Shown piece after piece: positions 1-6,180 of a stretch of 10,018 bases of DNA (its first letter is position 1; the number at the start of each line of letters is the position of its first letter). The stretch is from contig JAEYQK010000125.1 in the NCBI GenBank assembly GCA_023410055.1, positions 1-10,018 of the forward strand, in the 5' to 3' direction. The translations under genes were made by a program, and so were the position numbers. The notes under the pieces were generated by a model that saw only the letters and a program-made list of their open reading frames with translations, did no database searches and was not told the DNA's origin. The stretch is from Acidobacteriota bacterium (GTDB lineage Bacteria > Acidobacteriota > Terriglobia > Terriglobales > Acidobacteriaceae).

Positions 1-207
1 GTAGTGGAGTTCAATATCGCTTTCCGTTTTGCTCATAATCCATTCGCCGAGGTGCCCGTAGATCTCGTATGCCTGCTGCTTGAGTTCTTCGGGAGCAATC
101 TTCAGGTAATCGAGCGTCCTCTGCGAGGTCCGGATCTTCTCTGTCAGGCTGGACGCGAGTTGATCGGAATGAGCTTCTATGATCTTTACCAGGCGCGTTG
201 CGAGCAT
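1..207 (-). CDS. Partial protein, RsbRD N-terminal-like (5' end only)
   Basis: The first 69 codons of a minus-strand gene run off the left edge of the window without a stop. The ATG at 207-205 is preceded on the minus strand by GAGGTG four bases away, a good ribosome-binding site that fixes the start. The protein begins MLATRLVKIIEAHSDQLASS and is predicted to be all-helical and soluble, with no signal peptide. The pattern 'R-L-x-x-x-I-E-x-H-x-D-x-L', an 'RT-x-x-Y' step and then 'EEL...Y-x-x-L-G-E-W' resembles the RsbRD N-terminal domain (RsbT co-antagonist family), seen in small stand-alone acidobacterial proteins. Members are thought to be sensory or stress-signalling modules, but function here is only inferred. 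The family call is from memory of the pattern and is moderate at best. It lies 123 bases downstream of the secreted-protein gene on the same strand, so the two could be co-transcribed. Confidence 0.6.
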   Translation of the reverse strand, partial: MLATRLVKIIEAHSDQLASSLTEKIRTSQRTLDYLKIAPEELKQQAYEIYGHLGEWIMSKTESDIELHY

Positions 208-330
208 AGTCACCTCTAATACAGAGATGCAATTCCACGCTGGAACGGCAACAACCCACTGACTGGCAGTTACCGAACACCGCAACGGCATCTGCGAGCT
301 GCTGAGTGCCGAATGCTAATTGCTGGCTCC

Positions 331-1380
331 TTATTGCCTCTTGTTCAACTCCGGATCTTTCTCTTTTGGAACGTCAGTCTTCACCGTTTGCGCCCGCCAA
401 ACGCCCGTATTTGCTGGTGCGGTCGGATTCACGCCGAAGTCCCACACGAACCGGTTCATACCCTCGCGCCCAAGCATCTCGACCAGCGCGTACTCACCGG
501 GCGGCAGCAGGCCGATCCCGGCTGGGGCAATCTTGATCCAGCGGCCAGAAACTGGCGTGACATCGACATCCACAAACTGCGCCTTCTGTTTTACTTTTCC
601 GTAAACCGCTATATTGATATCCCCTACGTTCCGATTGCCTTTCTTTGTGTCCTGCAGCTTTACTATGCGCCAGTGGTCCTGCTGCTTGGTCGGATCGGAG
701 GTATAGGGGGAATCCGCATCGTTGTCGAGAAACACATAAATGTAGGGATCGCCCACATGCGCCTGCACCTTGGCGTGCGCGCCTTGGAGTTCGATCGTCT
801 GTTTGGCGCTTGCAATCGGATTGATCGTAGCCCGCAAGATATTTCCCGCACGGTTTGTTTTAACGTCGGCGCCGCTTTGAGAGAGCTCGTTCAGCTCAGG
901 GTGCTTTTCGTAGACATCGAGCAAGTAGACGCCGCCAGTCGGGGGGAGTTTGATTCCGGGCGCCACGGTCGGTGCATTTGCATCCTCGTCCTCTTGCTCC
1001 TTCTTCGCTTGGGCATCGATCTCCTTGGCTCGGGCATTCTCAGCCACGGCTTCAGCGGCATGCTTTCGGCTGGCGTCCCAATTGATCAGCGAGACCGGAA
1101 TGTCCTCCCAGTCATAGCGCTCGGCGCTTAGATAGTGCACGCGGTCGCCGATGATCTGGTACTTCACCACGGCCTGATACGAGCCGTCGGTCAGAAACAG
1201 CCGCTTCAGGTCCTCTTTGACCGGTGCTGACGGATCAGAGCCGTCGGCTGGGGGCTTGGAGGCTTGTACCGCAGGCTTTTTCTGTGTGCCTTTGGCAGTC
1301 GAAGGCTTTCTCGTCTGGGCAGTTGCCGTAGTAGCGAGAACCGCTACCAACGCGAAGCTAAGAATGAAGTACCGTCTCAT
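331..1380 (-). CDS. Secreted hypothetical protein, 349 aa
   Basis: The protein starts with a typical Sec signal peptide: MRR, a hydrophobic core to about residue 18, and a likely cleavage after A-T-A at residues 19-21. It should be exported to the periplasm or cell surface. After the signal comes a Lys/Pro/Ala-rich linker (about 22-55), then a region starting near 'LFLTDGSYQAVVKYQI' (62-77). Residues 105-136 are a highly charged, Ala/Glu/Lys-rich stretch, probably helical. The C-terminal half looks beta-rich, with an Asp-rich patch 'FLDNDADSPY' (217-226) and a 'LLPPGEYALVEML' segment (291-303) followed by 'FVWDFGV'. That 'PGEYAL...DFGV' ending is a theme I associate with exported acidobacterial proteins of unknown role. 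I recognise no enzymatic motif. The gene diverges from pyrG. The ATG at 1380 has only a close AGGG (two bases) or a distant GGGAG, so the start is supported mainly by the signal peptide beginning there. Confidence 0.85.
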   Translation of the reverse strand: MRRYFILSFALVAVLATTATAQTRKPSTAKGTQKKPAVQASKPPADGSDPSAPVKEDLKRLFLTDGSYQAVVKYQIIGDRVHYLSAERYDWEDIPVSLINWDASRKHAAEAVAENARAKEIDAQAKKEQEDEDANAPTVAPGIKLPPTGGVYLLDVYEKHPELNELSQSGADVKTNRAGNILRATINPIASAKQTIELQGAHAKVQAHVGDPYIYVFLDNDADSPYTSDPTKQQDHWRIVKLQDTKKGNRNVGDINIAVYGKVKQKAQFVDVDVTPVSGRWIKIAPAGIGLLPPGEYALVEMLGREGMNRFVWDFGVNPTAPANTGVWRAQTVKTDVPKEKDPELNKRQ

Positions 1381-1416
1381 AACCCTGTAGCTTACTCCCT
1401 AAAGATGCTCGGCAGC

Positions 1417-1434
1417 GAGCGCTGGACGGCGCTC
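1417..1434. repeat. Small inverted repeat, possible family (e) remnant
   Basis: A six-base stem GAGCGC / GCGCTC encloses six bases (TGGACG) in the spacer between the divergent secreted-protein and pyrG genes. Its wording is close to the outer arms of the multi-hairpin unit at 4278-4393, so it may be a decayed piece of that family. This is a weak call on its own. Confidence 0.35.
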
Positions 1435-1466
1435 CCTACCCGGTCCTCGGCTTTTCGCTTTTCAAT

Positions 1467-1498
1467 CACCCGATCACCAAATCGCCCGATCGCCCGAT
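1467..1498 (-). repeat. 8-bp periodic array, copy 1 (family a)
   Basis: Read on the minus strand, this is four consecutive octamers: ATCGGGCG twice, then ATTTGGTG and ATCGGGTG, followed by the degenerate ATTGAAAA. The same octamer rhythm is found at 5488, 5880, 8975 and 9139. It lies in the spacer upstream of pyrG, about 100 bases before the start codon and upstream of the likely promoter. Confidence 0.8.
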
Positions 1499-1533
1499 TC
1501 TCCTGCCTTCTTCCAGTGGCCGTCGTTTTTTGG

Positions 1534-1539
1534 CATAAT
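1534..1539 (+). promoter_or_regulatory. Possible -10 box for pyrG (CATAAT)
   Basis: CATAAT, preceded by TTGG and a T-run, lies in an AT-rich pocket of an otherwise GC-rich spacer about 60 bases before the pyrG start. Seventeen bases upstream is only a poor -35 match (TTCCAG). Transcription would begin near 1546 and give a leader of about 50 bases. A second candidate, TATGTA at 1544-1549, cannot be excluded. Confidence 0.3.
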
Positions 1540-1597
1540 TGGTTATGTACCCCTCCGTACATCTTCAATCAGTACAAACCCAAGAAATGAGGAATCG

Positions 1598-3277
1598 ATG
1601 TCGGCAAAGTACATCTTTGTGACGGGCGGTGTTGTGTCTTCTCTCGGCAAGGGACTGGCTGCTGCATCTATCGGATGCCTGCTCGAAAGCCGCGGCCTGA
1701 AGATCTCCATGCAGAAGTTTGACCCCTACCTCAATGTCGATCCGGGCACAATGTCTCCTTTCCAGCACGGAGAGGTGTTTGTCACGGACGACGGTGCCGA
1801 GACGGACCTCGACCTCGGCCACTACGAACGCTTCACCCACTCCAAGCTGACGCGCGACAATAACTGGACCACCGGCCGCATATACGAGCAGATCATCGCC
1901 AAGGAGCGACGCGGCGACTACCTCGGCAAGACCGTCCAGGTCATTCCGCACGTTACGAACGAGATCAAGGCCGCCATGAAGAAGGTTTCGGGCGACGTGG
2001 ACGTCAGCCTCGTCGAAATCGGCGGCACCATCGGCGACATTGAGTCGCTGCCGTTCCTCGAAGCCATCCGCCAGATGCGCCAGGAACTCGGCCGCGAGAA
2101 CACGCTTTTCGTTCACGTGACGCTCGTTCCCTATATCGCCGCCGCCGGAGAGCTCAAGACCAAGCCTACCCAGCACTCTGTAAAAGAGCTGCTCAGCATC
2201 GGAATTCAGCCCGACATTCTTCTCTGCCGCACCGACCGATTCCTTCCAAAAGACATGAAGGCCAAGATCGCCCTCTTCTGCAACGTCGAGGACGAAGCCG
2301 TCATAACGGCCAAAGACGTCGAGTCGATTTACGAGTGCCCGCTGATGTTCCATCACGAAGGCGTGGACAAGCTCGTGATGAAGTACCTGCACCTCCAGAC
2401 GCGCGAGCCGGATATCGCGCAGTGGGAAGCCCTCGTACATCGTGTCTACAACCCGAAAGATGAAGTTTCAATCGCATTGGTGGGCAAGTACGTCGAGTAC
2501 GAAGACTCGTATAAGTCGCTGAAGGAAGCGCTGACGCACGCGGCGATCAATCAGAGCCTCAAGTTGCGCGTGACTTGGATCGAGGCCGAAGGTCTTGAGA
2601 CCACGGACAAGAGCTACGAATCACAACTCGAAGGCTTCGATGGCATCCTCGTTCCTGGAGGCTTCGGCAAGCGCGGCATCGCCGGCATGTTGAACGCGAT
2701 CCGCTACGCCCGCGAACACAAGGTTCCGTACTTCGGCATCTGCCTCGGCATGCAGACGGCGTGCATCGAGTACGCGCGCAACGTGTGCGGCATCGAGGAC
2801 GCAAATTCGAGCGAGTTCGATCCTGCTCCCGCGCACCGCATCATCTACAAGCTGCGCGAACTGCGCGGTGTCGAAGAACTCGGTGGCACGATGCGTCTCG
2901 GCGCCTGGCCCTGCAAACTCGAAGCCGGATCACTCGCCGCAAAGGCCTACGGCAAGCTGGAGATCAGCGAGCGCCATCGCCATCGCTACGAGTTCAACCA
3001 GGAATATCGCGAGCAACTCTGTGCCGCCGGACTGCGAATCACCGGCCTGACTCCCGACGGAACCTACGTCGAGATCGTCGAGCTGCCGCAGAACGAGCAC
3101 CCGTACTTCCTCGGCTGCCAGTTCCACCCCGAGTTCAAGTCGAAACCGCTCGAGCCGCAACCACTGTTTTCGGCATTTGTCGCGGCGTCGTACAAGAATC
3201 GCAACACGCGCGGCGAACAGAAGCAGTCCGAAGAAGTCGAACTGTTTCTTCGATCAGAGAAGGTCGGGAAGCACTAG
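1598..3277 (+). CDS. pyrG: CTP synthase
   Basis: PyrG makes CTP from UTP, ATP and glutamine in the cytoplasm. The 559-residue length fits the family (545-560). The amidoligase domain occupies about residues 1-270, with the phosphate-binding loop SSLGKG (14-19), the 'QKFDPYLNVDPGTMSPFQHG' signature (39-58), and D72 and E140 at the positions that bind Mg in the E. coli enzyme. The class I glutamine amidotransferase domain spans about 290-535, with 'PGGFGKRG' (353-360), the nucleophile Cys382 in 'FGICLGMQ', and the His510-Glu512 pair in 'FHPEF'. All key residues are present. The ATG has a GAGGA ribosome-binding site five bases upstream. The gene comes 163 bases before kdsA on the same strand; CTP is needed to activate Kdo as CMP-Kdo, so the linkage makes metabolic sense. 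Confidence 0.98.
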   Translation: MSAKYIFVTGGVVSSLGKGLAAASIGCLLESRGLKISMQKFDPYLNVDPGTMSPFQHGEVFVTDDGAETDLDLGHYERFTHSKLTRDNNWTTGRIYEQIIAKERRGDYLGKTVQVIPHVTNEIKAAMKKVSGDVDVSLVEIGGTIGDIESLPFLEAIRQMRQELGRENTLFVHVTLVPYIAAAGELKTKPTQHSVKELLSIGIQPDILLCRTDRFLPKDMKAKIALFCNVEDEAVITAKDVESIYECPLMFHHEGVDKLVMKYLHLQTREPDIAQWEALVHRVYNPKDEVSIALVGKYVEYEDSYKSLKEALTHAAINQSLKLRVTWIEAEGLETTDKSYESQLEGFDGILVPGGFGKRGIAGMLNAIRYAREHKVPYFGICLGMQTACIEYARNVCGIEDANSSEFDPAPAHRIIYKLRELRGVEELGGTMRLGAWPCKLEAGSLAAKAYGKLEISERHRHRYEFNQEYREQLCAAGLRITGLTPDGTYVEIVELPQNEHPYFLGCQFHPEFKSKPLEPQPLFSAFVAASYKNRNTRGEQKQSEEVELFLRSEKVGKH

Positions 3278-3354
3278 CTACGTTTGGGATCGCTATAACT
3301 TGGCTTACGGCTACAACCTGGTTTTCCGAAACAATTGTCGACTCTGTACACACA

Positions 3355-3435
3355 GGCCCGAAGGGCCGGTATCTAACTAGCCCAGCGCGTAAGCGCTGGG
3401 TAAACGTACAATCATGATTGGAGTCCCGTAGGGAC
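3355..3435 (+). repeat. Three-hairpin repeat unit abutting kdsA (family d)
   Basis: Three perfect short hairpins follow each other: GGCCC-GAA-GGGCC (3355-3367), CCCAGCGC-GTAA-GCGCTGGG (3381-3400) and GTCCC-GTA-GGGAC (3423-3435). The first and third share the design 'CCC-G-(A/T)A-GGG'. None is followed by a T-run, so this is not an ordinary terminator. The ensemble resembles dispersed intergenic repeat units I have seen in acidobacterial and planctomycete DNA, though I cannot search for copies. The right arm of the last hairpin contains AGGGA, the only ribosome-binding-like sequence before the kdsA start at 3441. Confidence 0.75.
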
Positions 3436-3440
3436 GGCAC

Positions 3441-4268
3441 ATGGCTTCAAACGCTTCTTTCCAACTCGGCAACCTGACCATCGGCGGAGGTGAGCTCTTC
3501 CTCATCGCCGGACCATGCGTAATCGAAAGCGAAGAGCACGCGCTGAAGATGGCCGAGTCCATCGCGGCGATCGCTGGTGAACTCAAGCTGCCTTATATCT
3601 TCAAAGCTAGCTACGATAAGGCCAATCGCACGTCGCTCAAGAGTTATCGCGGACCGGGTATCGCCGAAGGTCTGCGCATCCTGCACAAGATCGCCCAGCG
3701 CGTGAAGGTTCCCGTGCTGACCGACGTTCACACGCCGCATGACGTCGAACGCGTGGCCGAAGTTGTCGACGTGCTGCAAATCCCGGCTTTCCTGTGCCGT
3801 CAAACCGACCTGCTGGTCGCCGCCGCAAAATCCGGACGCGCCGTCAACATCAAAAAAGGCCAGTTCGTCGCCCCCTGGGACATGCGTCACGCCGTCGAAA
3901 AGTGCCGCCAGTCAGGCAACGACAAGATCTTTCTCACCGAGCGCGGTACGACCTTCGGCTACAACAATCTCGTCGTCGACATGCGCTCGCTGGCCATCAT
4001 GCGCGAGTTCGCGCCCGTGGTCTTTGATGCTACCCACTCCGTACAGATTCCCTCTGGCAGCGACGGCGTTTCCGGAGGACAGCCAGAATATATCCCGTTG
4101 CTTTCCCGCGCAGCCGTAGCCGCCGGCATCGACGGGATTTTTATGGAAGTCCACGACAACCCGGCACAGGCAAAATCCGACGGAACGAATTCGATGCCGC
4201 TGGATAAGTTGCGTGGAGTCTTGACGCAGATTCTCGCGGTCAATGCCGCCGTCCGCAACACTAAGTAA
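3441..4268 (+). CDS. kdsA: 3-deoxy-8-phosphooctulonate (Kdo-8-P) synthase, metal-dependent type
   Basis: KdsA condenses phosphoenolpyruvate with arabinose 5-phosphate to Kdo-8-phosphate, the committed step to Kdo of lipopolysaccharide. At 275 residues it is family-sized. The start of the barrel is 'LFLIAGPCVIES' (19-30). Cys26 sits where the metal-dependent enzymes (Aquifex type) have the metal-ligand cysteine and the E. coli type has asparagine. The other three ligands are also in place: His199 in 'DATHSVQ', Glu236 in 'FMEVHDNP' and Asp247 in 'KSDG'. Substrate motifs 'KASYDKANRTS' (55-65), 'TDVHTP' (94-99) and 'NIKKGQF' (136-142) are present. The spacing His199 to Glu236 matches the Aquifex enzyme. 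The ATG is chosen because the family begins about this far before the barrel; its ribosome-binding site lies inside a repeat hairpin. kdsD follows and makes its substrate. Confidence 0.97.
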   Translation: MASNASFQLGNLTIGGGELFLIAGPCVIESEEHALKMAESIAAIAGELKLPYIFKASYDKANRTSLKSYRGPGIAEGLRILHKIAQRVKVPVLTDVHTPHDVERVAEVVDVLQIPAFLCRQTDLLVAAAKSGRAVNIKKGQFVAPWDMRHAVEKCRQSGNDKIFLTERGTTFGYNNLVVDMRSLAIMREFAPVVFDATHSVQIPSGSDGVSGGQPEYIPLLSRAAVAAGIDGIFMEVHDNPAQAKSDGTNSMPLDKLRGVLTQILAVNAAVRNTK

Positions 4269-4277
4269 CCGCAATCT

Positions 4278-4393
4278 TTGGAGCGCCGGCCTCTGGCCGG
4301 CTGTCGTGAGGGCGTCTCGCCCTCGCAGTGTGAACAATATGCTTGCGGCGGCAAGATGCCGCCACTCCAGCCGGCGGGACGCCAGCGCTCCAA
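4278..4393. repeat. Multi-hairpin palindromic unit between kdsA and kdsD (family e, copy 1)
   Basis: An outer inverted repeat TTGGAGCG (4278-4285) / CGCTCCAA (4386-4393) encloses three perfect seven-base hairpins with three-base loops: GCCGGCC-TCT-GGCCGGC (4285-4301), GAGGGCG-TCT-CGCCCTC (4308-4324) and GGCGGCA-AGA-TGCCGCC (4347-4363). The whole 116-base unit could fold as a cloverleaf-like structure. It separates kdsA from kdsD and starts nine bases after the kdsA stop. The left half has a relative on the opposite strand at 8074-8130, so it is a dispersed element and not a site private to this operon. Confidence 0.85.
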
Positions 4394-4464
4394 CTGAGCC
4401 GTCTCCACGTTCAGCTAAACTCTTACTACTAACTCCGCCCCACTTTTGTTAACATCCACTTTCC

Positions 4465-5430
4465 ATGAGAACAGTCGGCGAGAACGTGATTCGTGTTGAA
4501 GCCGAGGCCTTGCGCGCCCTGGCCGACCGCGTTGCCGGGCCGATGGCCGCGAAGTTCGAGCGTGCCATCGAACTCCTCCACTGCTGCGCCGGTCGCGTCG
4601 TCGTCACCGGCATGGGTAAGAGCGGCATCGTCGGACGCAAGATCGCCGCCACCTTCAGTTCCACCGGCAAGCCCGCGCTCTTCCTGCATCCGGCCGAAGC
4701 CGTCCACGGAGACCTCGGCATGCTCGCCCGCGGCGACCTCGTGCTCGCGCTGTCGCAAAGCGGCGAGACCGAAGAGATCGTCCGCCTGCTCGCCACCATC
4801 AAGCGCCTCGAGATCACGCTCGTAGCCATGACCGGCGAGATGCAATCGACGCTCGCCCAGGCCGCCGACGTCGCGCTCGACTGCTCGGTCGCCAAAGAGG
4901 CCGGCTCACTCGGACTCGCACCTAGCGCCTCCACCACCACCATGCTTGCGCTCGGCGACGCCCTCGCGCTTTCGCTGGCCGAAAAGTGCGGCTTCCGCGA
5001 AGAGGACTTCGCCAACCTGCATCCGGGCGGCAAACTGGGCAAGCGCCTTGCGCGCGTCCACACGCTCATGCACGCGGGCGACGCCATTCCGCGCGTCACT
5101 CCCTCGACCGGCATGCACGACGTCATCTACGAGATGTCGCGCAAGAAACTCGGCATCACCACTGTGGTCGAAGGCGACCGCCTCCTCGGCGTCATCAGCG
5201 ACGGCGACCTGCGCCGCCTGCTGCAAAGCCGTGGCAAAGACGTCATGGACCTCACCGCCGCCGACTGCATGACGCGCTCGCCCAAAACCATCGCTCCCGA
5301 CGAATTCGCCATCAAGGCCCTCAACATCATGGAGCAAAAGAAGATCACCTCGCTCGTCGTCGTCAGCGGCGACAACAAACTCGAAGGCATCCTCCACCTG
5401 CACGACCTGTGGGGAACGGAGATGGTGTAG
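4465..5430 (+). CDS. kdsD: Arabinose-5-phosphate isomerase (SIS + two CBS domains)
   Basis: This cytoplasmic enzyme interconverts ribulose 5-phosphate and arabinose 5-phosphate, the substrate for the KdsA encoded just upstream. The 321 residues match the KdsD/KpsF/GutQ family (about 320-330). The SIS domain (about 25-195) shows 'TGMGKSG' (48-54), 'ALSQSGETEEI' (95-105) and 'NLHPGGKLGKRL' (184-195). The four residues required in E. coli KdsD (K59, E111, E152, H193) align at a constant offset of seven as K52, E104, E145 and H186. Two CBS domains follow (about 203-258 and 265-320), ending in 'GILHLHDLW'. Context with kdsA favours the lipopolysaccharide enzyme over the catabolic GutQ. The ATG has no visible ribosome-binding site (TTAACATCCACTTTCC precedes it); a leaderless start, or the in-frame GTG at codon 8 after GGCGAGAAC, is possible. 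Confidence 0.95.
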   Translation: MRTVGENVIRVEAEALRALADRVAGPMAAKFERAIELLHCCAGRVVVTGMGKSGIVGRKIAATFSSTGKPALFLHPAEAVHGDLGMLARGDLVLALSQSGETEEIVRLLATIKRLEITLVAMTGEMQSTLAQAADVALDCSVAKEAGSLGLAPSASTTTMLALGDALALSLAEKCGFREEDFANLHPGGKLGKRLARVHTLMHAGDAIPRVTPSTGMHDVIYEMSRKKLGITTVVEGDRLLGVISDGDLRRLLQSRGKDVMDLTAADCMTRSPKTIAPDEFAIKALNIMEQKKITSLVVVSGDNKLEGILHLHDLWGTEMV

Positions 5431-5452
5431 CTGCATCTGCCGCGGTGGCCCG

Positions 5453-5519
5453 TTCAAGCCCTCTTTTGGCTTGAGCGGGAACCAGCAATCGGGTGATTTC
5501 GTGATCGGGTGACTGGGTT
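5453..5519 (+). repeat. Direct repeat, left copy, with 8-bp array copy 2 (family a)
   Basis: This 67-base segment begins TTCAAGCCCTCTTT and ends in the octamer array ATCGGGTG, ATTTCGTG, ATCGGGTG, ACTGGGTT (5488-5519). A diverged copy in the same orientation lies at 5847-5911. The left part forms a perfect hairpin TCAAGCC (5454-5460) / GGCTTGA (5468-5474) 23 bases after the kdsD stop. It may act as a weak terminator, though no T-run follows. Confidence 0.8.
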
Positions 5520-5547
5520 GCCGCCGCTGAGGAACGGAGAGAGTGCA

Positions 5548-5826
5548 GTGCTCAGTACAAAGGTAGTGATTGGGGCGTTGTGTTTCCTCGTAGCACTCAT
5601 AAGTGGCGCTATAGGCAGCTGGCAAATATGGCAGCTTCAAGCCGAGATTAGCAAGAGACTGCCAGCTTTTGACGTAACGATGTGGACTACTAGGAAGCTG
5701 AATGAGTTGGCGGCACTCGAAAAGGAATTACTCCCGAGTAGTAGGCGCTTCAACAACTATATCGTTTGTCTTGCTCTGGCCTTTGCATTTGGCATTACTG
5801 CGGCGATCTTGTTGGTCATGACTTAG
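5548..5826 (+). CDS. Small two-helix membrane protein, 92 aa, unknown function
   Basis: The predicted protein has two hydrophobic helices, about residues 6-27 and 71-91. A roughly 43-residue polar middle holds 'QAEISKRLPAFD', 'MWTTRKLNELAALEKELLPS' and 'RRF'. The charge pattern (K5 near the N-terminus; K36, R37, R49, K50 and RR near the loop) leaves the topology unclear. The middle could form a short amphipathic helix or coiled coil. I chose GTG at 5548 because GGAGAG lies six bases upstream. The open frame extends to a GTG at 5509, but that part lies inside the octamer repeat and has no ribosome-binding site. I do not recognise a family. The gene sits between two copies of a direct repeat, and its codon use is less GC-biased than that of kdsD. 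It may be an acquired or lineage-specific gene. Confidence 0.6.
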   Translation: MLSTKVVIGALCFLVALISGAIGSWQIWQLQAEISKRLPAFDVTMWTTRKLNELAALEKELLPSSRRFNNYIVCLALAFAFGITAAILLVMT

Positions 5827-5846
5827 GGAGTCGCGCGACAGGCAAG

Positions 5847-5911
5847 TTCAAGCCATCTTTCGATTAATTGGGATGAACAATCGGGTGATTGCGTGATCGG
5901 GTGATTGGTTC
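5847..5911 (+). repeat. Direct repeat, right copy, with 8-bp array copy 3 (family a)
   Basis: This is the right-hand partner of the segment at 5453-5519. Both begin TTCAAGCC(C/A)TCTTT, diverge in the middle, then share CAATCGGGTGATT and the array ATCGGGTG, ATTGCGTG, ATCGGGTG, ATTGGTTC (5880-5911). The copies are about 390 bases apart, and the 92-aa membrane-protein gene lies almost exactly between them. The right copy ends 15 bases from the stop of the minus-strand 84-aa gene. Confidence 0.8.
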
Positions 5912-5925
5912 TGGGCTCTTTGATG

Positions 5926-6180
5926 CTATGCGTTCCCTCTTCCGTGTGGAAGCTTCAAGTCCACCTGATCGACCAACTTGAAGAAATCTTCCGGCGCCTC
6001 GGGGCACTGGTACACGATATCCAACGCGTCACTAACTGCACCAGACACCATGGGCATCTCCTCAACTGCTTCTCTCAATCTCTCCAATACCCTAAGCCTC
6101 GTTGCCACTATGAGTGTGATTTCAAAAGCCCGCGCATACGCCTGTTCGTGTGTCATTCCAGAGTTCGTGTCGGTTTCCAT
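5926..6180 (-). CDS. Small helical hypothetical protein, 84 aa
   Basis: The protein METDTNSGMTHEQAYARAFE... is soluble, acidic and predicted mainly helical, with no signal peptide or membrane segment. The stretch 'ITLIVATRLRVLERLREAVE' (21-40) looks amphipathic and could mediate dimerisation. The C-terminal part has 'CPEAPEDFFKLVDQVDLKLP'. The ATG at 6180 is preceded on the minus strand by AGAGGAG at eight bases, a strong ribosome-binding site; the longer reading upstream would run back through a terminator-like hairpin and is rejected. I do not recognise a family. It converges with the 92-aa membrane-protein gene. The well-formed start signal makes it likely a real gene. Confidence 0.6.
   Translation of the reverse strand: METDTNSGMTHEQAYARAFEITLIVATRLRVLERLREAVEEMPMVSGAVSDALDIVYQCPEAPEDFFKLVDQVDLKLPHGRGNA

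Noticed and set aside
11..280. Minus-strand open frame of 89 codons at the left edge
   Set aside because: The alternative frame starting at 207 has a good ribosome-binding site and a family-like helical sequence; this one is rich in Arg and Cys without pattern.
313..1131. Plus-strand open frame of 272 codons
   Set aside because: It is antisense to the secreted protein, which has a signal peptide and protein-like composition; the plus-strand reading has no start signal or domain.
1463..1500. Possible CRISPR-like array from the regular octamers
   Set aside because: The period is 8 bases with no spacers; there are no cas genes. It is a simple periodic repeat.
1565..2440. Minus-strand open frame of 291 codons
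   Set aside because: It is the antisense shadow of pyrG, which is certain.
2761..3417. Plus-strand open frame of 218 codons, Arg-rich
   Set aside because: It is an out-of-frame reading of the pyrG 3' end with the Arg-rich composition typical of shadows in GC-rich genes.
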